NCBI GenBank assembly: GCA_016742095.1
Contig: JACVCJ010000009.1
Coordinates: forward strand, 1-64,000
Direction: 5' to 3'
Source of the DNA: Bacteroidia bacterium
Lineage (GTDB): Bacteria; Bacteroidota; Bacteroidia; CAIKAF01
DNA: 64,000 nucleotides
A program made the position numbers and the translations under genes. Position 1 is the stretch's first letter, and each line of letters starts with the position of its first letter. The notes beneath the pieces are model-generated. The model was not told the origin of the DNA. It made no database searches and saw only the letters and a list, made by a program, of their open reading frames with translations. Shown here one piece after another: positions 42,384 to 51,402 of this stretch.

Positions 42384-43559
42384 TTACAAATTTAACTTTT
42401 TTAAAGAGTTCATCCAGCGTTCGGGCACCTCGTTCATGGTCGCCGCCAGGTAGTCCTTTTCGGAACAGGGCACCACGAATTCGGGTACATTATACTGTAT
42501 CTGCAGATCGATCGGTAAGGGTATACGCAGCCACCAGCGGCCCGAAATACGGTTCTGGTAAAAGCGCAGGCTGCTGCTTTCGGTATCGCCGGCCACTTCG
42601 TACGACAGATATTCCGAAGAGGAAAAATCGGGATTATCCACCGTGCGTGCATAAAAGCCGTCGATGATATGCCATACCACCTGGGCCATGGCCGAAGCTC
42701 CCAGGCTGAACTGCGGCGAATCCGTGTCCAGGTTGAACACGCCCGCACAGGTCAGTTTGGGACTCATACCCAGGTAACGGGCCATACGGCACAGCTCTTC
42801 GCCGCGCAGGCCGTTGGGCCATTGTTCCCGGGCCGCCGGACAGGACGAATACTGCATCGACGAGGCGTCTATACTCACCACATCCGCATCGCGCAGGTAC
42901 GGTTCGGCCTCTTCCATCTGTGCACGCAGATCGCCCAGGCGCACCACATCAAAATGCAGGTCGCGGAAGGTCTGCACCAGGCGGGGCGGCACCAGGTAGT
43001 TCTGGTAGCCCATCAGGCTTACATTAAAGAGTTTGTTCAGGCGGTTGAACAGTATTTTGCCCAGCCAGTTGGAAGCGTCCAGCTCTTCGGCCTCATCGCC
43101 CATATCGAGCGAGGCGTCGATCACGCACAGGTTAAAGTACATGTTGCGGCGGCGGTAGGCCTCGTGTATATGCCAGGTATAGTCCTGGCTGTGCCCGAGC
43201 AGGATCACCAGTCCGGCCGAGTTCATGGCCCAGCTCAGGGCTTCCACGATACGGTCGTCTTCGGTCCCGGCCTCGCCCAGGCCTTCGAAACGGATATTTC
43301 CCGCATCGGCCAGGTCGGGTTTATACAGTCCTTTATATAAGGTATAAAGATGTTTACGGATCTCGTCGGGGTAACGGTTGTCCACCGTACCGTCCTTACG
43401 TTCGCCCAGGCCCAGCAGCAGCAGGTCCGGCCGGTTGCTGAGGTCGGGAAAGGCGCCCACATTACCGAAATAGCGGATCGAATCGCCCAGGCGATCGCCG
43501 TTAGGCCGGTCGGGAAGCAAAAAACCCGGTACCGGTGAAAAGAATTCCATAAAATTCAT
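42384..43559 (-). CDS. Degenerate arginase/formimidoylglutamase-superfamily protein
   Basis: A 391-residue protein of the ureohydrolase fold, often named formimidoylglutamase. The three metal-binding regions are altered. LGHSQDYTW (121-129) stands where GGDHS is expected. CVIDASLDMGD (D148, D152) has Ser150 where DAHxD has His. VSIDASSM (229-235) has Ser233 for the second Asp of DxD. At least two manganese ligands are therefore missing, so a full binuclear centre is unlikely. It lies 142 bases upstream of the PorP/SprF gene. Histidine-utilisation genes are absent nearby, so a structural or regulatory role is more likely than histidine catabolism; this is inference. Confidence 0.8.
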   Translation of the reverse strand: MNFMEFFSPVPGFLLPDRPNGDRLGDSIRYFGNVGAFPDLSNRPDLLLLGLGERKDGTVDNRYPDEIRKHLYTLYKGLYKPDLADAGNIRFEGLGEAGTEDDRIVEALSWAMNSAGLVILLGHSQDYTWHIHEAYRRRNMYFNLCVIDASLDMGDEAEELDASNWLGKILFNRLNKLFNVSLMGYQNYLVPPRLVQTFRDLHFDVVRLGDLRAQMEEAEPYLRDADVVSIDASSMQYSSCPAAREQWPNGLRGEELCRMARYLGMSPKLTCAGVFNLDTDSPQFSLGASAMAQVVWHIIDGFYARTVDNPDFSSSEYLSYEVAGDTESSSLRFYQNRISGRWWLRIPLPIDLQIQYNVPEFVVPCSEKDYLAATMNEVPERWMNSLKKLNL

Positions 43560-43563
43560 GGCC

Positions 43564-43571
43564 TAAAGGTA
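43564..43571 (-). promoter_or_regulatory. -7 promoter element (TACCTTTA variant) for the ureohydrolase-like gene
   Basis: One mismatch to TAnnTTTG and four bases before ATG 43559 on the minus strand; predicts a leaderless transcript. Confidence 0.5.
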
Positions 43572-43633
43572 AAAAACAAGGCGGCGCCCGCACAGGAACT
43601 TATCGGAAACTATTCAACAATACATTGTAAAGA

Positions 43634-43671
43634 CAAAGGTCCCCTTCCGCAACAGCGAAAGAAGACCTTCT
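43634..43671 (-). terminator. Probable terminator of the yqeY-topA operon
   Basis: AAGGTC ... CTTCCGC-aaca-GCGAAAG ... GACCTT forms a long interrupted stem 23 bases after the topA stop. T-tract is short, so efficiency is uncertain. Confidence 0.5.
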
Positions 43672-43693
43672 GATATCGTTTACAAGCCGCGGT

Positions 43694-45997
43694 TTACTTA
43701 GCTTTTTTCTTTGGTTTTTTGGCGGGCGCTTCGGCAATGATCTTCTGCACCTCTTCCAGCGTAAGCGCTGCGGGCTCGGTACCTTTCGGTATCTTGTAGT
43801 TTTCCTTGCCCTGTTTTATATACGGACCAAAACGGCCGTTGAGCACCTGTATATCGGTACCTTCGAATTCCTTGATGGTCTTGTTGCTGTCGGCGATGCG
43901 TTTCTCTTCGATCAGCTTAATGGCCTCTCCCATCTGGAAATCGAGCGGATCGGCGCCTTTGGGCAGGGAATAGAACTTGCCGGCATGGCGTACGTACGGA
44001 CCGAAACGGCCTACGCCCACCACCATTTCTTCGTCCTCGAAAATGCCGATCGGTTTCGGCAGTTTAAAGAGCGAAAGCGCTTCTTCCAGCGTAATGGTCT
44101 CGATGCTCTGGTTCTTCTGCAGGCTGGCGAAGCGCGGTTTTTCCTCGTCTTCGGCCTCCCCGATCTGGGCCATGGGACCGTAACGGCCGATGAGGGCATA
44201 TACGTTTTTGCCGGAAGCCGGGTCTACGCCCAGTTCGCGTTTACCTTTGGCGCGTTCGCTGTGCTTTTCGGTATGCTCCACCGTTTCGTGGAACGGACCG
44301 TAAAAATCTTTCAGCATATCCTGCCATTCCATCAGGCCTTCGGCTATTTCGTCGAACTCCTTCTCTACCCGTGCGGTAAAGTTGTAGTCGAGTATCTGCT
44401 TAAAATGTTCGGTGAGGAAGTCGGTAACAATAGTGCCGATGTCCGTCGGGAACAGCTTATTGCGGTCCGCACCGGTCATTTCGGTCTTTACTTCCTTGTC
44501 CACCTTGCTTTTTTCCAGGGTCAGGATGCTGTAGTTGCGCGGTGTACCTTCCAGGTCCTTGCGTTCTACGTAGCCTCTTTTCTGGATAGTAGTGATCGTA
44601 GGCGCATAGGTACTCGGGCGGCCGATACCCAGCTCTTCGAGTTTCTTTACCAGGCTGGCCTCCGTATAGCGGGCCGGAGGGATCGAGAATTTCTCCACCG
44701 CCGTAATGATCTGGCGCTGCAGGGCGTCGCCCTTTTTCACGGCCGGCAGGATCTGGTCATCGTTCTCTTCTTCCTCTTCTTCGTCGGTACTTTCCATGTA
44801 TACTTTCAGGAAACCGTCGAATTTGATCACTTCGCCGCGGGCCACGAATTTTTCCGTGAGGCCGGAACCCTGTATCTCCACCGTGGTCTTTTCCAGCACG
44901 GCATCGGCCATCTGCGAGGCTACGGTACGTTTCCAGATCAGTTCGTACAGTTTCTGGGCGCCGGAGTCCGTGCTTGCCTTCAGTTCCTCGAAATGCGTGG
45001 GGCGGATGGCCTCGTGCGCTTCCTGGGCACCTTTGCTTTTGGTGGTGAACTTACGGGTCTGTATGTATTTTTCGCCGTACTGCGTGCCGATCTGTGCCGA
45101 AGCGCCTTCCAGCGCTGTTTCCGACAGGTTTACGGAGTCGGTACGCATATAGGTGATCTTTCCTTCTTCGTAGAGTTTCTGGGCCAGGGTCATGGTGCGC
45201 GTTACGCTGTAACCCAGTTTACGGCCGGCTTCCTGCTGCAGGGTAGATGTGGTAAAAGGCGCTGCCGGCGTACGTTTGCCGGGTTTGGTCTCCACCGAAC
45301 CGATGCTGAAATCGGCCGAAGTGCATTTTTCCAGGAAATCGAGGGCCTCTTTTTCCGTGGCGAAGCGTTTGTTCAGTTCCGCACGTATCTTAGACGAACC
45401 CACTTTGAACACGCCCGTTACGCGGAAGGCCGACACCGATCTAAAGGCCGAACGTTCGCGCTCGCGTTCCACGATAAGGCGCACGGCCACCGATTGTACA
45501 CGGCCTGCCGAAAGCGAGGGTTTTACCTTTTTCCAGAGTACGGGCGATATTTCGTAACCCACAAGGCGGTCCAGCACGCGGCGGGCCTGCTGGGCATTCA
45601 CCAGGTTCAGGTCGATCTGCCGCGGTTTCTCGATCGCTTTCAGGATCGCATTTTTGGTAATTTCATTGAACACAATGCGGCGGGTCTTGCCGTCTTCGAG
45701 ATTCAGCGTTTCCTTCAGGTGCCAGGCGATCGCTTCTCCTTCGCGGTCCTCATCGGACGCGAGCCATACGGTTTCGCTTTTCTTTACCAGGTCCTTCAGT
45801 TCGCTGATCACTTTTTTCTTGTCGGCGCTGATCTCGTATTTAGGTTCAAAATTGTTCTTTACGTCCACCGAGATGCCTTTTTCGGAAAGGTCGCGTACGT
45901 GTCCGTAGCTCGATTTCACGGTAAAGTCCTTTCCCAGGAACCCCTCTATGGTTTTGGCCTTGGCCGGTGACTCAACAATAACCAGATTTTTTGCCAT
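43694..45997 (-). CDS. topA: DNA topoisomerase I
   Basis: A 767-residue type IA topoisomerase that relaxes negative supercoils. The TOPRIM domain starts LVIVESPAKAKTIEGFLGKD with WLASDEDREGEAIAWHL. The active-site Tyr is in GKITYMRTDSVNLS. RPSTYAPTITTIQKRGYV follows. Instead of zinc fingers the C-terminus has topoisomerase C-terminal repeats (GRYGPMAQIG, GRFGPYVRHAG, GRFGPYIKQGK) and a Lys-rich end (KKPKKKAK). It follows the YqeY-like gene by 21 bases in the same operon. The 661-codon plus-strand ORF over it is a shadow. Confidence 0.97.
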   Translation of the reverse strand: MAKNLVIVESPAKAKTIEGFLGKDFTVKSSYGHVRDLSEKGISVDVKNNFEPKYEISADKKKVISELKDLVKKSETVWLASDEDREGEAIAWHLKETLNLEDGKTRRIVFNEITKNAILKAIEKPRQIDLNLVNAQQARRVLDRLVGYEISPVLWKKVKPSLSAGRVQSVAVRLIVERERERSAFRSVSAFRVTGVFKVGSSKIRAELNKRFATEKEALDFLEKCTSADFSIGSVETKPGKRTPAAPFTTSTLQQEAGRKLGYSVTRTMTLAQKLYEEGKITYMRTDSVNLSETALEGASAQIGTQYGEKYIQTRKFTTKSKGAQEAHEAIRPTHFEELKASTDSGAQKLYELIWKRTVASQMADAVLEKTTVEIQGSGLTEKFVARGEVIKFDGFLKVYMESTDEEEEEENDDQILPAVKKGDALQRQIITAVEKFSIPPARYTEASLVKKLEELGIGRPSTYAPTITTIQKRGYVERKDLEGTPRNYSILTLEKSKVDKEVKTEMTGADRNKLFPTDIGTIVTDFLTEHFKQILDYNFTARVEKEFDEIAEGLMEWQDMLKDFYGPFHETVEHTEKHSERAKGKRELGVDPASGKNVYALIGRYGPMAQIGEAEDEEKPRFASLQKNQSIETITLEEALSLFKLPKPIGIFEDEEMVVGVGRFGPYVRHAGKFYSLPKGADPLDFQMGEAIKLIEEKRIADSNKTIKEFEGTDIQVLNGRFGPYIKQGKENYKIPKGTEPAALTLEEVQKIIAEAPAKKPKKKAK

Positions 45998-46018
45998 AAT
46001 GTTTTGTAGTCGCTATAA

Positions 46019-46468
46019 TTAATTGCCCAGGACGCGTTTTACGGTTTCGGCCAGCAGTTTGCCATCGGCGCGGCCGGCGGTCTTCGGCTGCAGGGCTCCC
46101 ATTACCCTGCCCATGTCCTTAGGTCCGGATGCTCCCAGTTCGCTGATCGTTGCACGCACCAGCGTTTCGATCTCTTCGGGGCTCATCTGTGCCGGCAGGA
46201 ATTTTTCGATCACGGCCAGCTGTGCCTTTTCTTCGGCGGCCAGGTCGGCCCGGCCCTGCTGTTCATACACCGAAATGCTGTCTTTGCGCTGTTTCACCAT
46301 ACGGTTCAGCAGCGCCAGTTCCCCGGCTTCGTCCAGTTCTTTCCCGCTGCCGTCGGTCTGCGCCAGCAGTATGGCCGATTTAATTGCCCGTAATGCGGCC
46401 AGTGCCACGGCATCTTTTGCCAGCATAGCCTTCTTGATATCGTCGTTGATCGTATTGACAAGTGCCAT
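46019..46468 (-). CDS. GatB/YqeY-domain protein
   Basis: A 149-residue helical protein of the YqeY family, which resembles the tail domain of the amidotransferase subunit GatB. Signatures: INDDIKKAMLAKDAVALAAL then RAIKSAIL at the N-terminus, VKQRKDSISVYEQQGR in the middle, and GASGPKDMGRVMGALQPKTA, then GRADGKLLAETVK at the end. A tRNA-binding or aminoacylation-linked role is proposed for the family. It is transcribed with topA. Confidence 0.93.
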   Translation of the reverse strand: MALVNTINDDIKKAMLAKDAVALAALRAIKSAILLAQTDGSGKELDEAGELALLNRMVKQRKDSISVYEQQGRADLAAEEKAQLAVIEKFLPAQMSPEEIETLVRATISELGASGPKDMGRVMGALQPKTAGRADGKLLAETVKRVLGN

Positions 46469-46656
46469 AATAAGCGGAATAGAAATTTCAACAAAACAAT
46501 GAAAAAAAACGGAAAGGATTTGTTTAATTTCTGCAAATTAAAAAGGAATGTAGTTACGGGCTTGTCCAAAAATATTATAAAAATTTGATTATAAACCTAT
46601 TGTAAAAATGAATTAAAGTTCTGATAATTTTGCTGCGAAAAGACATTCAAAAAACA

Positions 46657-46664
46657 TATATTTG
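46657..46664 (+). promoter_or_regulatory. -7 promoter element TATATTTG for the coiled-coil/zapA genes
   Basis: A perfect TAnnTTTG with TTTTG 24 bases upstream (46628-46632), 38 bases before ATG 46703. The overlapping tactttg seven bases later is an alternative. Confidence 0.6.
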
Positions 46665-46702
46665 TACTTTGCATGTTTAGCGGCAAACAGAGCTGATTTT
46701 CA

Positions 46703-47002
46703 ATGGAAAACTCTTCGACACTGGCAGAGAAGCTGGCCGAAAAAGTGGAACGGCTGGTCAATGCCCATCAGGCACTGATGGAGGAAAACCTCGCGTTACA
46801 GCAGGCTGTAGCGGAACTGAGGGCCGAAAGGGACGAGTATATCCGGAGAGTGGCAGACGCGCGGCAGGCAGAAGACAACAGGCTACAGGAACCCGGTCTT
46901 ATATCGGAAAGCAACCTGAAGGCCGAAGCGATCAAACAGAAACTGGATGTGCTGATAGAGGAGACAGAACTGTGCATTCGTGAATTGAAAGGATATGTAT
47001 GA
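46703..47002 (+). CDS. Small coiled-coil protein upstream of zapA
   Basis: A 99-residue protein that is almost entirely predicted coiled coil (AEKLAEKVERLVNAHQALME, LALQQAVAELRAERDEYIRR). It overlaps zapA by ATGA. ZapB is also a short coiled-coil protein that works with ZapA at the Z-ring, so a ZapB-like divisome role is a reasonable guess from size and context; no sequence family was recognised. Confidence 0.8.
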   Translation: MENSSTLAEKLAEKVERLVNAHQALMEENLALQQAVAELRAERDEYIRRVADARQAEDNRLQEPGLISESNLKAEAIKQKLDVLIEETELCIRELKGYV

Positions 47003-47295
47003 GCTCAGGAACAACCTTATCCATCAAGTTACAGATAGCCGGGCGCACCTATCCGCTCACCATACATGCCTCCGAAGAGGAAAATATCCGGAAGGCAGCC
47101 TCCGTTCTGAACGAGAGGATAAAAAAATACGAGGAGACCTTTGCCGTAAAGGATAAACAGGACCTGCTGGCCATGTGCGCCCTGGAACAGGGAGTACAGC
47201 TGTTGCAACGCAGCAGTCAGCTTGCCGAAACGGAAAAAGACCTTACCGAAAAGCTGTCGAAGATCGACCGCCTCTTATCGGATACCAACGTTTGA
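46999..47295 (+). CDS. zapA: Cell division protein ZapA
   Basis: A 98-residue protein that stabilises FtsZ filaments. LSIKLQIAGRTYPLTIHASE then EENIRKAASVLNERIKKYEE is the ZapA globular head, and the remainder is a dimerising helix (LETEKDLTEKLSKID-like). Length is typical. It overlaps the coiled-coil gene and is followed by rny 77 bases later. No 6S RNA fits in that gap. Confidence 0.9.
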   Translation: MSSGTTLSIKLQIAGRTYPLTIHASEEENIRKAASVLNERIKKYEETFAVKDKQDLLAMCALEQGVQLLQRSSQLAETEKDLTEKLSKIDRLLSDTNV

Positions 47296-47372
47296 TAGCC
47301 CGGATTTCATTGCCCGTACCTTTAGCCTGAAAACTCAGGTAATAGTTACATAAATATATAATATACAGCGCA

Positions 47373-48926
47373 ATGGATCTCATAACCATAATCGTTACAG
47401 CCGTAGCCGGCCTGCTGGCAGGAGCCGCAGGAGGGTACTTCCTGGCTTCGGCAGCTCTGCTGAAAAATACACGAAAGAAAAGTGAAGAAACCCTGAAACT
47501 GGCCGAACAGGAAGGGGAAGTGATCAAACAAAAGAAAATAACCCAGGCCAAAGAAAAATTTCTCGAACTGAAATCCGCCCACGAGAAAGAAGTAAATGAC
47601 CGTAACCGCAACCTGGCCGAACTCGAGAAAAAAGCCCTGCAAAAAGAAAACCAGCTTTCCCAGAAACTGGAGAACAATACCCGCAAGGAAAAAGACCTCG
47701 ACAATAAGAACAACGCCCTGAGCCAGCAGATGGAAGTGCTGGAGAAAAAGAAGGACGAACTGGACAAAATGATCAAGCGCCAGGTGCTTCAGCTCGAGAC
47801 CATCGCCGGCCTTACCGCCGCCGAAGCCAAAGAGCAGCTGGTAGAGACCCTGAAGGCCGAAGCCCAGACCGACGCCCTCAGCTATATGCAGAGCCTTATC
47901 GAGGAAACCAAGCTCAATGCCAACCGCGAGGCCAAACGCATCATCCTGCAGTCGATACAGCGCCTCGGTACCGAAACGGCCATCGAGAACGCCATTACCG
48001 TGTTCAACCTGGACAGCGACGACGTAAAAGGACGCATCATCGGCCGCGAAGGACGTAACATACGCGCCCTGGAAAGTGCCACCGGTGTGGAGATCATCAT
48101 CGACGATACCCCCGAGGCCATCGTACTCTCCTGCTTCGATCCCATCCGCCGCGAAATTGCCCGCCTGGCCCTGCACCAGCTGGTGACCGACGGACGTATC
48201 CACCCGGCCCGCATCGAGGAGATCGTGGAAAAAGTGAAAAAACAGGTGGAAGACGAGATCATCGAGATCGGTAAACGTACCTGCATCGACCTGGGTATCC
48301 ACGGTCTGCACCCCGAACTGATCCGCTACGTAGGCCGCATGCGCTACCGCAGCTCGTACGGACAGAACCTGCTGCAGCACTCCCGCGAAGTAGCCAACCT
48401 GTGCGGGATCATGGCCGCCGAACTCGGACTCAACGTAAAACTGGCCAAACGTGCCGGTCTGCTCCACGATATCGGTAAAGTGCCCGACGGCGAAACGGAA
48501 CTGCCGCACGCCCTGTTCGGAGCCAAACTGGCCGAGAAATACAAAGAAAATGCCGAAGTAGTGAACGCCATCGGCGCCCACCACGACGAAATAGAAATGA
48601 CCTCCATGCTGAGCCCCATCGTGCAGGTGTGCGACGCCATTTCCGGCGCCCGCCCGGGTGCCCGCCGCGAGATCGCCGAAAGTTACATCAAACGTATCAA
48701 GGAACTGGAAGGACTGGCCCTCGCCTACCCCGGCGTACTGAAAAGCTATGCCATCCAGGCCGGCCGCGAACTGCGCGTGATCGTGGAAAGCGACAAGGTG
48801 ACCGACGACGAAAGCGATGCACTGGCCTTCAATATCTCGCAGCGTATACAGAACGAAATGACCTATCCCGGACAGGTAAAAGTGACCGTGATCCGCGAAA
48901 AACGTTCCGTAGCCGTAGCCAAATAA
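47373..48926 (+). CDS. rny: Ribonuclease Y
   Basis: A 517-residue membrane-anchored endoribonuclease that starts mRNA decay. Residues 1-25 are the membrane anchor ([20 protein letters not shown]). About 30-190 is a long coiled coil. The KH domain follows ([20 protein letters not shown]), then the HD hydrolase domain with [16 protein letters not shown] and [12 protein letters not shown] (HD pair). The C-terminal [20 protein letters not shown] is the family ending. Length is normal. Confidence 0.97.
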   Translation: MDLITIIVTAVAGLLAGAAGGYFLASAALLKNTRKKSEETLKLAEQEGEVIKQKKITQAKEKFLELKSAHEKEVNDRNRNLAELEKKALQKENQLSQKLENNTRKEKDLDNKNNALSQQMEVLEKKKDELDKMIKRQVLQLETIAGLTAAEAKEQLVETLKAEAQTDALSYMQSLIEETKLNANREAKRIILQSIQRLGTETAIENAITVFNLDSDDVKGRIIGREGRNIRALESATGVEIIIDDTPEAIVLSCFDPIRREIARLALHQLVTDGRIHPARIEEIVEKVKKQVEDEIIEIGKRTCIDLGIHGLHPELIRYVGRMRYRSSYGQNLLQHSREVANLCGIMAAELGLNVKLAKRAGLLHDIGKVPDGETELPHALFGAKLAEKYKENAEVVNAIGAHHDEIEMTSMLSPIVQVCDAISGARPGARREIAESYIKRIKELEGLALAYPGVLKSYAIQAGRELRVIVESDKVTDDESDALAFNISQRIQNEMTYPGQVKVTVIREKRSVAVAK

Positions 48927-48950
48927 GTTTTTTCAATAACCTTGCAGATA

Positions 48951-48980
48951 AGAAAAGGCGGCTCCGGTCGCCTTTTTTCG
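48951..48980 (+). terminator. Intrinsic terminator after rny
   Basis: AAAAGGCG-gctccggt-CGCCTTTTTT, 25 bases past the rny stop and just before the alpha/beta-hydrolase promoter. Confidence 0.85.
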
Positions 48981-48990
48981 TTTAAAAATG

Positions 48991-48998
48991 TAGCTTTG
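48991..48998 (+). promoter_or_regulatory. -7 promoter element TAGCTTTG for the alpha/beta-hydrolase gene
   Basis: A perfect TAnnTTTG, five bases before ATG 49004, right after the rny terminator. Predicts a leaderless transcript. Confidence 0.65.
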
Positions 48999-49003
48999 AA
49001 AAT

Positions 49004-49828
49004 ATGTTTTTCGAATTCGGACAGTATACGCTGCATTACCGCCGGTGGGGACACGGCCCCCGGGTATTGCTGGCTTTTCACGGGTTCGGACAGGATGCCG
49101 GCATATGGGAACAACTGGAGCCCTCGCTCCTGCCCCACTTTACCGTATATGCATTCGATCATTTTCACCACGGACAAAGCAAATACCCGGCCGGATCAAA
49201 GAAAGACACGCCCCTGCAGCCGGAATTCTACACGGCCCTTTTCAACGCATTCCTGCAAAATAACCATATTGATCATTACTGGCTGGCCGGTTACAGCCTG
49301 GGCGGCAAAACGGCGCTGTTCCTGCTGCGCACGCTGTCGCTGAAACCGGAGGGAATACTCCTTTTTGCACCCGACGGCATTATCGAGAGCGGCTGGTACC
49401 GTTTTGTAAGCCGCACCAAAACGGGCGAATGGCTGTACCGCCATACCATGAAACATTCGGGCCTCTTTTTCCCGGCGCTCAAAAGCATGCAGAAAGCGGG
49501 ACTGCTGGCTCCGGCCCTGTATAAGTTCGTATCCGGAAATCTTTCCACGGTAAAAAAACGACAGCTGGTACTGGATACCTGGCGCAGCTACGCCCTCCTC
49601 CGCGGCGCCACGCCCGAAACCTACCGCATCATCCGCGAAGGACATATACAAGCGCATATTTTTACCGGCATCCATGACCGGGTACTGCATAAGAACATCG
49701 GGCCGCGATTTGCACAGCAGAGCGGAGGTACACACCATTCCCTGAAAGCCGGGCACGACCTCATACGCCACAAAACCAATGCAGCGCTGAAAACCGTACT
49801 GGATAAACTGTTCCCTACTGAAGCGTAA
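49004..49828 (+). CDS. Alpha/beta-hydrolase-fold protein
   Basis: A 274-residue hydrolase. LLAFHGFGQD (22-31) is the oxyanion region, AGYSLGGKTA the nucleophile elbow with Ser98, TGIHDRVL carries the candidate acid Asp225 and KAGHDLI the catalytic His251. No signal peptide, so it is cytosolic. The substrate is unknown; the fold includes esterases, haloperoxidases and MenH-like enzymes. Its 3' end overlaps the convergent YceI gene by 14 bases. Confidence 0.88.
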   Translation: MFFEFGQYTLHYRRWGHGPRVLLAFHGFGQDAGIWEQLEPSLLPHFTVYAFDHFHHGQSKYPAGSKKDTPLQPEFYTALFNAFLQNNHIDHYWLAGYSLGGKTALFLLRTLSLKPEGILLFAPDGIIESGWYRFVSRTKTGEWLYRHTMKHSGLFFPALKSMQKAGLLAPALYKFVSGNLSTVKKRQLVLDTWRSYALLRGATPETYRIIREGHIQAHIFTGIHDRVLHKNIGPRFAQQSGGTHHSLKAGHDLIRHKTNAALKTVLDKLFPTEA

Positions 49829-50366
49829 GGGTGCAGTCTACATTAATGGTAATGGTCCTGGAAATATTGTTCACGTAGTTCGAGGGGATCGTTACGTTGT
49901 AATCGGCCAGGTTGATGGTGAACGTACTTTGGGTACTTACCGTGTTGCCTTTTACGGTTACCGTGCCTTTTTCCTTAATTTCCTTCGTAACGCCGTGTAT
50001 GGTAAGCTTACCGCTGGCCTCCACACTGTAGCTGCCGTCCTTATCGTAGCTTACGGCCGAAGGATTGGTAAATTTACCGTCGAAGGTGGCGTTGGGATAC
50101 TTATCGGTATGCAGGTACTGCGTGTTGAAGTGGTCCTGCATGGCCGCCTTTTTGAACTCAAAACTTTTCATCACCACTTTATAGGCGATGCTGCCCGTAC
50201 TTTTATCGAGCAGGGCGATCACCTGGCGGTTGTGCGCCTCGATGGTCTCCAGCGGAGATACCGACGTGAACCAGATATGACCGGTGGTAGTCTTGTACTT
50301 TGTTGACTGGGCAAAGGTCTGCAGCGAGACCGTCAGTATGGCAAAAAGAAAAAGAATACGTTTCAT
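49815..50366 (-). CDS. YceI-family exported protein
   Basis: A 183-residue exported lipid-binding beta-barrel (lipocalin-like). Signal peptide ILFLFAILTVSLQTFAQ. Family motifs: IWFTSVSPLETIEAHNRQV, FNTQYLHTDKYPNATFDGKF and ASGKLTIHGVTKEI. YceI proteins bind isoprenoids or long-chain lipids in the periplasm. It is the last of three minus-strand envelope genes (OB-fold, cytochrome c, YceI). ATG 50366 is used instead of the track start 50372. Confidence 0.92.
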   Translation of the reverse strand: MKRILFLFAILTVSLQTFAQSTKYKTTTGHIWFTSVSPLETIEAHNRQVIALLDKSTGSIAYKVVMKSFEFKKAAMQDHFNTQYLHTDKYPNATFDGKFTNPSAVSYDKDGSYSVEASGKLTIHGVTKEIKEKGTVTVKGNTVSTQSTFTINLADYNVTIPSNYVNNISRTITINVDCTLTLQ

Positions 50367-50425
50367 GATCAATAGGTATTACTATAAGGTATACAAAGGC
50401 TATGCCTTCATTTGCAAGTATTTTG

Positions 50426-50824
50426 TTAATTATCGGGGTAACCGTTGGCGATCCATTTTTCCAGTTTCAGGATCTCGCAGGTGCTGATGCGCGGTTCAGC
50501 CTTAGGCATGGACGAAGCGGTAATGCCGTTTACTTCTTCCTGGCGTATGGCTGAAATGAACACGTCTTTGGAACCGTCGAGGAATTCCTTGATGGCCGAA
50601 TAGGTCTGAAAATCGAGCCCGGCGCCCAGCGTATTGGCATTGGCCACACTGTGGCAGGCATAACAGCGCTGTTCCAGGATGGGCCGTATGGTTGCGGACA
50701 GAGTAACATTTGCCGTATCGCAGCCCACGCCGTACTCATCTTCTTCATTTTTGAAGGTACAGGCGCTTTGCGTTAAAATACCAGCTACGGCCAGTGCAGA
50801 AAGAGTAAAAAAGAGTTTTTTCAT
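50426..50824 (-). CDS. Mono-haem cytochrome c-type lipoprotein
   Basis: A 132-residue lipoprotein: lipobox LTQSAC with Cys22. IRPILEQRCYACHSVANAN contains the single CxxCH haem site (C54, C57, H58), and SSMPKAEPRIS offers Met106 as the sixth iron ligand. The layout matches the small cytochrome c domains common in Bacteroidota. It is expected to carry electrons at a membrane face in the periplasm. It starts three bases after the OB-fold gene and precedes YceI. Confidence 0.88.
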   Translation of the reverse strand: MKKLFFTLSALAVAGILTQSACTFKNEEDEYGVGCDTANVTLSATIRPILEQRCYACHSVANANTLGAGLDFQTYSAIKEFLDGSKDVFISAIRQEEVNGITASSMPKAEPRISTCEILKLEKWIANGYPDN

Positions 50825-50827
50825 ACT

Positions 50828-51268
50828 TTATTTTTCGGTGATGGCACAACGGTTCATCTGTATAACGCCGGGGAAGGGATCTTCGGCAGGTTCAATGCCC
50901 GTGCAGATACATTTGAGCCGGACCGCGTCGCCCGCTTTCATACTTCCGGCCGATCTCATGCTGGTTTCGTCCAGTGTGCCTGAAATATCGTAGTTCTCTG
51001 TGGAAAAGACCAGGGTAGACTGCACCGAATCGCGGGTGATACTGCCCAGCTTGCCGGAAAGTTCCACGATCTTTCCTATGTACTTGTTTGTATACGCAGT
51101 ATCCTTTCCCGTTACATCCGCTGCAAATCCGTCCGTCGTAAATACAAAATCCGCTTTGGCATCACGGGTATCCTTATGCGGTTTAAAATACACCGCAAGG
51201 GCGGCCATAAAGCCCGAAAGCACACAAACCACCACAAAGGCCGACAAATATTTTACCCAGCTCACCAT
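50828..51268 (-). CDS. Membrane-anchored OB-fold (tRNA_anti-like) protein
   Basis: A 146-residue protein with one N-terminal membrane anchor (YLSAFVVVCVLSGFMAALAV). The rest resembles the tRNA_anti-like OB-fold of Bacteroidota exported proteins: NKYIGKIVELSGKLGSITRD, then a central strand pair, then AGDAVRLKCICTGIEPAEDP and VIQMNRCAI. Despite the family name there is no sign of nucleic acid binding. It heads the trio with the cytochrome c and YceI genes. A weak -7 element (TAAGTTTA, 51295-51302) is upstream. Confidence 0.75.
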   Translation of the reverse strand: MVSWVKYLSAFVVVCVLSGFMAALAVYFKPHKDTRDAKADFVFTTDGFAADVTGKDTAYTNKYIGKIVELSGKLGSITRDSVQSTLVFSTENYDISGTLDETSMRSAGSMKAGDAVRLKCICTGIEPAEDPFPGVIQMNRCAITEK

Positions 51269-51388
51269 ACTGTTTATCGTAATTTTTCTGAGATAAACTT
51301 AGTAAATATCCGCGTATCCTCTCCCTGCGGACCAAAAATATTCGTTCCCCGGCCGGAGATCGTCCACCGGAATTCCTGAAATCCTTTG

Positions 51389-51396
51389 TATTTTTG
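51389..51396 (+). promoter_or_regulatory. -7 promoter element TATTTTTG for dnaG
   Basis: A perfect TAnnTTTG, six bases before ATG 51403. The track start TTG 51394 lies inside it and is rejected. Confidence 0.6.
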
Positions 51397-51402
51397 CAGA
51401 GA

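Noticed and set aside
42384-43559. Calling this gene a functional formimidoylglutamase (hutG)
   Set aside because: Key metal ligands are replaced by Ser and no other histidine-degradation gene is nearby.
43985-45970. 661-codon plus-strand ORF opposite topA
   Set aside because: Antisense shadow of topA; composition lacks any domain and the topA reading has all family motifs.
47296-47372. Gap between zapA and rny considered for 6S RNA
   Set aside because: Only 77 bases, with just a 5-bp hairpin (CCTGA/TCAGG); too short for 6S RNA.
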